Of a stretch of DNA of 64,000 nucleotides, positions 55,201 through 61,258 are shown one piece after another (positions within the stretch are counted from its first letter, which is position 1; every line of letters begins with the position of its first letter). Source of the stretch: a bacterium (lineage in GTDB: Bacteria; CAIWAD01); NCBI GenBank assembly GCA_030429345.1, contig JAUIFJ010000020.1, positions 1-64,000 on the forward strand, given 5' to 3'. The translations under genes were made by a program, and so were the position numbers. The notes under the pieces are model-generated. The model did not search any database, had not been told where the DNA came from, and saw only the letters and a list, made by a program, of their open reading frames with translations.

Positions 55201-57043
55201 CTATGTGATCCAGGCGCTGGGCGAAGTCCAGATTCCCGAGGACGGCAGCGACTCGAGCATCGACCTGGTGACTGTCTTCGGGGATGTAGACGGCGACGCC
55301 CTCGCCTATTCGGCCGAGTGGGACGCGAACCAGCTGGATGTGCAGATCTCGGGCAGCCAGGTCACGATCACCCCGGTCGCCGACTGGAACGGCAGCGCGA
55401 CCATCCTCTTCACCGCCGATGACGACGACAGCGAGGCCCGTGATACCGCCAGCGAGGACCTGCTGGTGATCGTGGTGCCGGAGAACGACGCCCCGCTGAT
55501 CGACCTGCCGCCTGGCATCAGCATGGCCGAGGACGCGGGCCTCGTCGAGGATTTCGGACCCTATCTGGAAGACGTGGACGGAGATCCCCTGCTGCTCGCC
55601 GTCAGCGGCAACACGGAAATCGCCGTCCTCATCGACGGCGAAGAAGTCAGCTTCAGCTCGCCGGCGGACTGGCATGGCGAGGAAGTGCTGGTCTTCAGCG
55701 TCGAGGACGATTTCGGCCGCCTGGCCGCGAGCGACACGACCACGGTGGTCGTGACACCCGTCAACGACGCACCGGTTGTGATCCAGGAGCTCGACGAGCT
55801 GCAGATTCCGGAAGACGGCAGCGACTCGAGCATCGACCTGGCGACGGTCTTCGGGGACGTGGACGGGGATCCACTGAGCTACAGCGCCAACACGGAAGAG
55901 CTGGAGCACCTGGATGTTTCCGTTGTAGACGGGGTCGTCACGATCACGCCGATCTCCGACTGGGCCGGCAGCGAGACCGTCGTCTTCACCGCCGACGATG
56001 CGCAGGAGGAGGATCGACTGGCCGCAGCAGGCGAGTGGAAGCATTCGGCGTCCAAGGGTCCGCTGCGAGCAACGCGTGATACGGCCACCGAGGACCTGCT
56101 GGTCGTCGTCCTTCCGGAGCAGGACTGCCCCGAGCTCTGCGTGCCCCTGGATTCGCTGACCTCGGGGCTGGAGGATACGCCCTTCGTCATCTCCAATGTG
56201 GATTCGCTGGTCGCGGCCCATTTCTGCGATGCCGACGCGGGGGACAGCCTGGTCGTCGCGACCCTGCTGGCCGACGTGGAAGGCCTCGAGATCGACTACG
56301 TGGACAATGTGGCCACCCTCACACCGCCACAGGACTTCTTCGGATCGATCACGCTCACGCTCTCGGTCAGCGATGGCGACTGCGCGGCCGAGGCGGTGAT
56401 CGCCTGGGAGATCCTGCCGGTCAACGACGTCCCCGTGGTCAGCATCTGCAACACGGAAGACCTCCCCTGCGGCGAGATCCCCTGGCCGGACCTGGAAAGC
56501 TTCCTGCAGGTGATCACCGAAGAGGGGCTGGAACTGCAGATCAGCGACGCGGAGGACACGCCGATGACCCTGCGCTGGATGCTCGACGGAGAGGAAGTAG
56601 CCAGCCAGGACGCGATAAGCGGCCCCTGCAGCTTCTACCTGCCCGACCTGGAGGGCCTGCTGGATCACGACCTCTCCCTGCACGCGGAACTGGTCGACGG
56701 CGAGCATGTCTGGAACCTGGAGGGCGGCGTGTGCCAGTGGCTGCTGCAGAACGTGGACCTGGATCAGCCGGAACTGCCGCGTGATTTCTACCTGGGGCCT
56801 GTCGCGCCGAACCCCTTCAATCCCGCGACACGGCTGGCCTTCGGCCTGCCCAGGGAAGCCGAGCTGGAGCTGCGGCTCTACAACCTGCAGGGCGCCCTGG
56901 TCTCCCGGCTGAGTTCGGGTCGCCTGCCCGCCGGGCACCACGAGGCGAGGATCGACGGGACCGGCCTGGCCAGCGGTGTATACATCGCCGTTCTCGAGAG
57001 CCCGGGACTGCGACTCACGGAAAAAATGCTGCTGCTGAAATAG
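52223..57043 (+). CDS. Giant secreted protein: LVIVD-type propeller, six cadherin/Ig-like repeats, C-terminal sorting-type domain
   Basis: From the ATG at 52223 (AAAGGGAG upstream; the frame is open further back but without a signal) the product is 1606 residues. A signal peptide is followed by about 600 residues of 'G.A.V.....GL...DIS.P..P' repeats, an LVIVD-type beta-propeller. Residues about 690-1370 hold Ig/cadherin-like domains with 'NDAP.VIQ...L..PEDGSDSSIDL.TVF.DVDGD.L.YS' and 'DW.GSETV.F.A.D' signatures, period 99 residues. At DNA level the repeats are close to identical in places (297-bp period). The protein ends with 'VAPNPFNPATRLAFGL...LYNLQGALV...ASGVYIAVL'. This architecture suggests an adhesin or surface-layer-like protein. 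Confidence 0.88.
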   Translation: MRSACLIGLGLLLSQGLARADFGVNATLTGMSHGAANAVALKSDTCLLGAGSTLVLIDISSSWQPEEISTFATAGLINGIAVQGETVYLSTGIDGLQIVDIDTPESPVLVSRIDRPAVDAVAIGDVLYLVDSAGLLACYDLQTPASPQLLDEIDLDMVPTRLEYQDLQGALQVFVSGSTGLQLVDVADPESLALQGFLPTVYLNGLAVNGTEAYLASSGEGLLLADISSPMSPVLEEGSYNPGGSLGCSDVHVQGWSILVSCYINGLKLLGREGDAFYESDSWGGGIPVQGVGDDDRWVAADYQFGMRVYEDFGKGSVDEYYRKASSSRGLFLQGEDLFSGGHRGGVRLLDLSEDAGNPNEIGRAEYFGPVFGLVAEDRQVYASLFYSGFVSLDFSLPGDPEELSLVDTEGQAQQFDLDGDRLLVGDGFGGLQLYDVSNPASPMLLDSLHFASDVYDVSSEGDLAICAATSDGVIVLDRSDPDALSVLGQWDETFFTRGVHLSDGRAYVAAAEGLFVIDLEDPTQPGLLAAHALPSARDVIRQGNIAYVASQSDGFYAVDISNLNNTQTVASYQMPEGAEDLEVAGDRVYMAGYRAGVFALQVEIPQEITPALPATLDCLEDASVAFVPGEHINNPGGVQVTIAVQGSEHIAAEMSGDSLIATPQPDFFGTESLTVLVTNESTEQTIPVDLPVVVQNLPDDPVLQLPEALSLDEDTVLPLDLQLYASDADGDDLLFEPEAASLELQLFGNQLFLVPPPDWNGSDWLFLLASDDSQDRATVQDSVLVTVQPVDDPPRVIQPLDELLIPEDGSDSSIDLATVFTEVDGQELGFSVDPEDLQQLSVEILGGQVSITPAADWNGEQLLSFIAFDDEGPQRLQTVEELLVRVTPVNDAPHVIQPPQELLLPEDGSDSSIDLDTVFDDVDGDPLSYSANSEDLLHLQVEFAGSQLTITPQADWHGSETVILRAEDGQDPERLGVSVDLPVTVTPVNDPPYVIQALGEVQIPEDGSDSSIDLVTVFGDVDGDALAYSAEWDANQLDVQISGSQVTITPVADWNGSATILFTADDDDSEARDTASEDLLVIVVPENDAPLIDLPPGISMAEDAGLVEDFGPYLEDVDGDPLLLAVSGNTEIAVLIDGEEVSFSSPADWHGEEVLVFSVEDDFGRLAASDTTTVVVTPVNDAPVVIQELDELQIPEDGSDSSIDLATVFGDVDGDPLSYSANTEELEHLDVSVVDGVVTITPISDWAGSETVVFTADDAQEEDRLAAAGEWKHSASKGPLRATRDTATEDLLVVVLPEQDCPELCVPLDSLTSGLEDTPFVISNVDSLVAAHFCDADAGDSLVVATLLADVEGLEIDYVDNVATLTPPQDFFGSITLTLSVSDGDCAAEAVIAWEILPVNDVPVVSICNTEDLPCGEIPWPDLESFLQVITEEGLELQISDAEDTPMTLRWMLDGEEVASQDAISGPCSFYLPDLEGLLDHDLSLHAELVDGEHVWNLEGGVCQWLLQNVDLDQPELPRDFYLGPVAPNPFNPATRLAFGLPREAELELRLYNLQGALVSRLSSGRLPAGHHEARIDGTGLASGVYIAVLESPGLRLTEKMLLLK

Positions 57044-57064
57044 CCCGCGCGATTGCCTCGAAAA

Positions 57065-57098
57065 GGCGGTTCTCCCTGCAACGGGAGAACCGTCCTTT
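57065..57098 (+). terminator. Rho-independent terminator after the giant secreted protein
   Basis: CGGTTCTCCC (57067-57076) pairs perfectly with GGGAGAACCG (57083-57092) around TGCAAC, followed by TCCTTTC. The short T-tract makes it moderate in strength. Confidence 0.7.
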
Positions 57099-57174
57099 CG
57101 CAGGGACTTGCAGTTCTGCCTCGACAGGCCTATGTTCTGCGCGCTTTTCGAAGAATCCCGACCGGAGGAGTGAA

Positions 57175-57288
57175 ATGAAGAACACAATGCAACACACCCC
57201 GACCTGCCTGAAAACCGTGTTGTATTGTGGAGGCTTCATTGCAGTATCTTCTTGGATCCCGCCTGGAGCTGCGCCCCGAGGGGCGTAG
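57175..57288 (+). CDS. Possible 37-aa leader peptide overlapping the ABC-F gene start
   Basis: An ATG at 57175 has a strong ribosome-binding site (GGAGGAG at 57164-57170). The frame encodes 37 residues and ends at a TAG at 57286-57288, about 50 bases inside the ABC-F gene in another frame. Its own sequence has no known domain. Several antibiotic-responsive ABC-F genes are induced through ribosome stalling on an upstream peptide; the arrangement here would permit that, but coupling or chance are also possible. Confidence 0.4.
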   Translation: MKNTMQHTPTCLKTVLYCGGFIAVSSWIPPGAAPRGA

Positions 57289-58855
57289 CCACCCCTTATT
57301 CACCGACCTTGGCTTCGAGCTGGGGGCAGAGGCCCGCGTCGGGCTGATCGGCGCCAACGGAAGCGGCAAGACTACGCTCCTGCACCTGCTGGAAGGCAGC
57401 CTTTCGGCAGACAGCGGAGACCTGCGCCGCATGCCCGGCCTGCGCACGGCGCTGCTGCCGCAACAGGCCCCGGCCGACTCGCGGCGTTCCGCCGAGGCCT
57501 TTCTCTGGGCCGGCCATCCTGCCTTGTGGGAGCTGAAGCTGCGTCTGCAGCAGGGCCCTGCCGACTCGCCGGCCTGGCTGGAGGCCTTCGCCGACTACGA
57601 GGCTGCCGGCGGCTATCTGCTCGAGGCGCGCTGCCTGGAACACCTCGAGCGCTCCGGACTGCATGAAGCCGTGCTGCAACGCAGCCTGGGCGAGCTCAGC
57701 GGGGGAGAGCGCACGCGCCTGGCCCTGGCCCGCTTCAGCCTGGTTGAAGCCGACCTGTTGCTGCTCGACGAACCGGACACGCACCTGGACGAGCCGGGGC
57801 GCGCCCTGCTGGAAGGCTTCCTGGCAGAGTGCCGGCGACCCTATGTGCTCTGCAGCCATGACCGGGAACTGCTCGACCGCTGTACGACAACTACCTGGGC
57901 CCTGGCCGGGGGCAGCCTGGTGAGCTACCCCGCCTCCTGCAGTTCCTACCTCGAACACGAAGCACAGGAAGAGCGCCGGATGCAGCACGAAGCGCGGGAG
58001 CATCGACGCCGGGTCCAGGCCCTCAAGCGTGCGGCAGAGGAGCGGCGGCAGTGGGCCGAGAGCCACCAGCCGACAACGGGCGGCGAGGGACGCGCCCACG
58101 TATACGAGTGCGTGAGCAACCGCGCGCGCAAGTCGATGAAGCGCGCCAGGGCCGTCGAAACGCGGCTGGAAGCCGCCCGCAGGAGCCTGGAGGCGCAGCA
58201 GCCCGTGATCCGCCGCAGACGCAGCATGCGCTTCGAGAAGGCCGAAGGGGCGGGCCGCAGCCTCCTGCGCTGCGAGGGACTGGGCGCCAGGCCCGGCGGA
58301 GAGTGGCTCTTCCGCAGGCTGAGCCTGCGCCTGCAGCCCGGGGAAAGCCTGGCCCTGCGAGGCGCCAACGGCTGCGGCAAGTCGACCCTGTTGCGCATGC
58401 TGGCCGGCAGGCGTCCGGCGGAGGAAGGGGAGATCCACTGGAGCCCGGGCGCGCGGATCGGCTGCTACAGCCCGGATCACGAGGACCTGGATCACGGCGC
58501 CTCGGCCCTGCAGGCGGTACTCGGCGACCGGCCAGGGGAGCAGGGACGGGCGCGGACCCTGCTGGCCTGTCTCTGCTTTCCCGAAGAAGCGCTGCAGACC
58601 GCGGTCGGCGACTTGAGCAGCGGCGAGCGCAGCAAGGTCGCGCTGGCACGGCTGCTTCACGGTCCCTTTACGGTGCTACTGCTGGACGAGCCGCAGAGCC
58701 ACCTGGAACTGGAGGCTCGTGTCGCCCTGGAAGAGGCTCTGGCGGACTACCGGGGCAGCCTGGTCTTCGTGAGCCACGATTCGCGCTTCCGCGAGCGCCT
58801 GGCGACACAGGAGCTGGATCTGCAAATGAAAACGCTCAGCGAAGGTCTCTTCTAG
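57239..58855 (+). CDS. ABC-F family ATPase (ribosome-associated, no membrane domain)
   Basis: The TTG at 57239, five bases after TGGAGG, is the preferred start (538 residues); a GTG at 57227 is in frame but lacks a ribosome-binding site. Two ATP-binding cassettes are present: Walker A GANGSGKTT and GANGCGKST, signatures LSGGERTRLALA and LSSGERSKVALA, Walker B LLLLDEPDTHLD and LLLDEPQSHLE, and switch His in CSHDRELL and VSHDSRF. A charged linker (about 235-340) matches the P-site tRNA-interacting region of ABC-F factors. It is divergent from EttA and nearer to shorter Uup/resistance-type members, but substrate protection cannot be inferred. Confidence 0.88.
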   Translation: MQYLLGSRLELRPEGRSHPLFTDLGFELGAEARVGLIGANGSGKTTLLHLLEGSLSADSGDLRRMPGLRTALLPQQAPADSRRSAEAFLWAGHPALWELKLRLQQGPADSPAWLEAFADYEAAGGYLLEARCLEHLERSGLHEAVLQRSLGELSGGERTRLALARFSLVEADLLLLDEPDTHLDEPGRALLEGFLAECRRPYVLCSHDRELLDRCTTTTWALAGGSLVSYPASCSSYLEHEAQEERRMQHEAREHRRRVQALKRAAEERRQWAESHQPTTGGEGRAHVYECVSNRARKSMKRARAVETRLEAARRSLEAQQPVIRRRRSMRFEKAEGAGRSLLRCEGLGARPGGEWLFRRLSLRLQPGESLALRGANGCGKSTLLRMLAGRRPAEEGEIHWSPGARIGCYSPDHEDLDHGASALQAVLGDRPGEQGRARTLLACLCFPEEALQTAVGDLSSGERSKVALARLLHGPFTVLLLDEPQSHLELEARVALEEALADYRGSLVFVSHDSRFRERLATQELDLQMKTLSEGLF

Positions 58856-58974
58856 CGGGTTTCGGCTGTTGCCTGCCGCTACGTGCTCCGTGTGGCTTCG
58901 GCAAGAGCTGCAACGTGATGCTGTATCACGCAGAGCGATGAAGGCTGTCGCTTTGCGGACGAGGAAGCTCCGGA

Positions 58975-60081
58975 TCATTCCGACTCCCTGGAATCCGCCG
59001 TGTCACTCGCCAGCATGCGTGCCTCCATTCCCGGGCTGGCCCATTGGCGGAACCCGCCCTGGCCGTCGTCGAGCAGGAAGAGCGCTTCCACCTCATCCAG
59101 GGCGGCAACGATTTCCATGCCCTCCTGCGGCCCCAGGACCATCAGCGCCGTCGCCAGCGCGTCGGCATGGCCGCAGGCGGGAGCGAGCACGGTGACGCTG
59201 ACCGTGGAGGATTCGATGGGCCGGCCGCTGCGCGGGTCCAGGATGTGGGGCAGCTTCCGCTCCTGGAAGCGGCGATAATTGCGGTAGCTGCCGGAGGTGG
59301 CCAGGGCGCCGGACGTGAGACAGATTCGGGTCTGCAGGTCCAGCTGATCCGCGGGTGGGCCTTCCCGGGGATTCTGGACCCCGATGCGCCAGCATTCCAG
59401 GCCCGGCGGGCTGCCGGAGCAGAGCACCTCGCCTCCGATCTCGGCGCACCAGTTGCCGGCGCCGCGTGAGACAAGAATCCGGCCCAGCTGGTCCACGGCC
59501 CAGCCCTTGGCAACGGCGCTGAAATCCAGGCGGCTGGCCGAATGGCTCTTGCGAATGCTCCAGACGGAGGGCTCCTCCTGCCAGGAAAAGGCCTGCAGTC
59601 CGGCGACCCGGCGGGCGGCCTCCAGTTGCCGCGCATCCGGTTCCGGGCCGGCCTCGGAACTGCCGAAGCCCCAGGCCTCGATCAGGGGCCCGATGCCCGG
59701 GTCGAAGGCTCCGCGGCTTTCGCGGTAGACCTGGCCGCTCAAGGCCAGCACCTCGCGGAAATCCTCATCCAGCTGGACCAGGCTGTCGGCGGGAGCCCGG
59801 TTGAGCCGCGAGATCAGGCTTGTCGGGTCCCAGGTCGAGAGACTGGCGTTGATCTGCTGGAGGCGCTCGCCGATCTCGCGCTCCAGGTTGGAGGCGACCC
59901 ATTCGGGATCGGCGGCTAGAGGCAGGTCGGCCAGCTGCACGCTCCAGGTCGTGCCCATGGTCTCGCCTTGCAGCAGGATCAGGCCGGGCTGGACGGCCTC
60001 CCGTTCCCGGGCCCTCCAGTAGAGGGCCAGCAGGCTGGCCAGGGCGACGAAGAGGATCCATTTGCGATCGACGGCTTTCAG
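58975..60081 (-). CDS. apbE: FAD:protein FMN transferase, ApbE family
   Basis: ApbE proteins transfer FMN from FAD to Thr residues of exported flavoproteins such as RnfG and RnfD. Visible motifs are 'GETMGTTWSVQL', 'DFSAVAKGWAVDQLGR', 'CAEIGGEVLCSG', 'SGSYRNYRR', 'HILDPRSGRP' and 'GHADALATALMVLG'. An N-terminal membrane/signal helix ('WILFVALASLLALYW') places it in the periplasm. The start is uncertain: a CTG at 60081 after GAGAGGTG gives 368 residues, the family size; the nearest in-frame ATG is at 60240, beyond the FNR-like site, and would add 53 unlikely residues. It is divergent from rnfB, which fits a role in Rnf maturation. Confidence 0.88.
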   Translation of the reverse strand: MKAVDRKWILFVALASLLALYWRAREREAVQPGLILLQGETMGTTWSVQLADLPLAADPEWVASNLEREIGERLQQINASLSTWDPTSLISRLNRAPADSLVQLDEDFREVLALSGQVYRESRGAFDPGIGPLIEAWGFGSSEAGPEPDARQLEAARRVAGLQAFSWQEEPSVWSIRKSHSASRLDFSAVAKGWAVDQLGRILVSRGAGNWCAEIGGEVLCSGSPPGLECWRIGVQNPREGPPADQLDLQTRICLTSGALATSGSYRNYRRFQERKLPHILDPRSGRPIESSTVSVTVLAPACGHADALATALMVLGPQEGMEIVAALDEVEALFLLDDGQGGFRQWASPGMEARMLASDTADSRESE

Positions 60082-60154
60082 CTGACACCTCTCAATCGAC
60101 GTCGTCGTTTCGTTGACAGAAAAGGACAGAAAGTTTGATTCCGCCCTGGAATTC

Positions 60155-60168
60155 TTGATCTGGGTCAA
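60155..60168. promoter_or_regulatory. FNR/DNR-like site between apbE and rnfB
   Basis: TTGAT-CTGG-GTCAA is an inverted repeat in the 284-bp divergent region. On the plus strand a -10-like TATCTT at 60192-60197 is within one base of the class II position, pointing to rnfB. On the minus strand it lies 74 bases before the presumed apbE start, so one site could serve both genes. Confidence 0.55.
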
Positions 60169-60365
60169 ATCGCACAAGATTACCGGCGAGTTATCTTTAG
60201 GGCGATTGGAATCTGACGCCGAAGATCCGATAACATCCATTATACGAATGGATGAAAGCACGGAATCGGAATGACACGACGAAGCGAGAAGGCACCCGGC
60301 CTTCTCCTTTCCTTTTTGCCTGCCCCTGCAATTCCGACCTCTTTCCCTGAAAGGCCGGGTGAGCG

Positions 60366-61238
60366 ATGAGCGTCCTGCTGACCGCCCTGGCCCTGATGGC
60401 CGCCCTGGGCATTCTGCTGGCCCTGATCCTGGCCCTTGCCAGCAGAAAGCTGCATGTCCACGAAGATCCCCGCATCGACCAGACGGAAGAGCTGCTGCCC
60501 GGCACCAACTGCGGAGCCTGCGGACAGCCGGGTTGCCGCGCCTTCGCCGAGAAGCTGGTGGCCGGGGAGGCATCGCCGGCCGGCTGCACTGTCAGCTCGC
60601 CCGATAACCGTGAAGCGATCGCCGCCTACCTCGGTGTGGACGTGGGGAGCGCCAACCGTCGCGTGGCGCGCCTGGCCTGTGCCGGGGGCAGCCATGTGGC
60701 GCGCCAGCGGGTGACCTACAAGGGGCACTCCTCCTGCCGCAGCGCCTCGCTGGTCGCCGGCGGCGGCAAGGGCTGCGCCTGGGGCTGCCTGGGACTGGGA
60801 GACTGCGAGGATGTCTGCGGCTTCGGTGCGATCCATATGGATGTCCACGGCTTGCCCGTTGTCGACGAAGCCGCCTGCACGGCCTGCGGCGACTGTGTTG
60901 AAATCTGTCCCAAGGGGCTGTTTTCGCTGGTGGACCAGCAGCAGCGCCTCTGGGTGGCCTGCAAGAGCCTGCTCACCGGGGACTTGGCGGAAGAGGAATG
61001 CCAGGTGGCATGCACGGGCTGCGGCAAGTGCGCCCAGGACGCTCCGGCCCTGATCGAGATCGTCGACGGGCTGGCTGTGGTCAAGCCCCATGATCCGCAG
61101 CTGGCGGAGCTCACGGCCATCGATCGCTGCCCGACAGGGGCGATCCAGTGGGTCGACCTGGTCCAGGGACAGGCCGCATTCCGCAAGGGACGGCAGGCGA
61201 AGCAGGTGCTACGGGAAAGCGCCCTGCCAACCGGCTAG
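60366..61238 (+). CDS. rnfB: Electron transport complex subunit RnfB
   Basis: RnfB is the ferredoxin-oxidising iron-sulfur subunit of the Rnf ion-pumping complex. The 290-residue protein has an N-terminal membrane helix (about 5-26), then the RnfB-specific cluster CGACGQPGC (Cys 49, 52, 57, with Cys 74), the 'CAWGCLGLGDCEDVCGFGAI' motif, a ferredoxin motif CTACGDCVEICP and another at CTGCGKC. This is the long form found in many anaerobes. No other rnf genes lie within the window; the gene after it is a large unidentified protein, so rnfCDGEA would have to be further right or elsewhere. Confidence 0.93.
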   Translation: MSVLLTALALMAALGILLALILALASRKLHVHEDPRIDQTEELLPGTNCGACGQPGCRAFAEKLVAGEASPAGCTVSSPDNREAIAAYLGVDVGSANRRVARLACAGGSHVARQRVTYKGHSSCRSASLVAGGGKGCAWGCLGLGDCEDVCGFGAIHMDVHGLPVVDEAACTACGDCVEICPKGLFSLVDQQQRLWVACKSLLTGDLAEEECQVACTGCGKCAQDAPALIEIVDGLAVVKPHDPQLAELTAIDRCPTGAIQWVDLVQGQAAFRKGRQAKQVLRESALPTG

Positions 61239-61258
61239 GGACGAGGAAGGATTGTTTC

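Noticed and set aside
60082-60573. Long N-terminal extension of ApbE
   Set aside because: It would cross the FNR-like site and the divergent promoter region and adds no recognisable domain.
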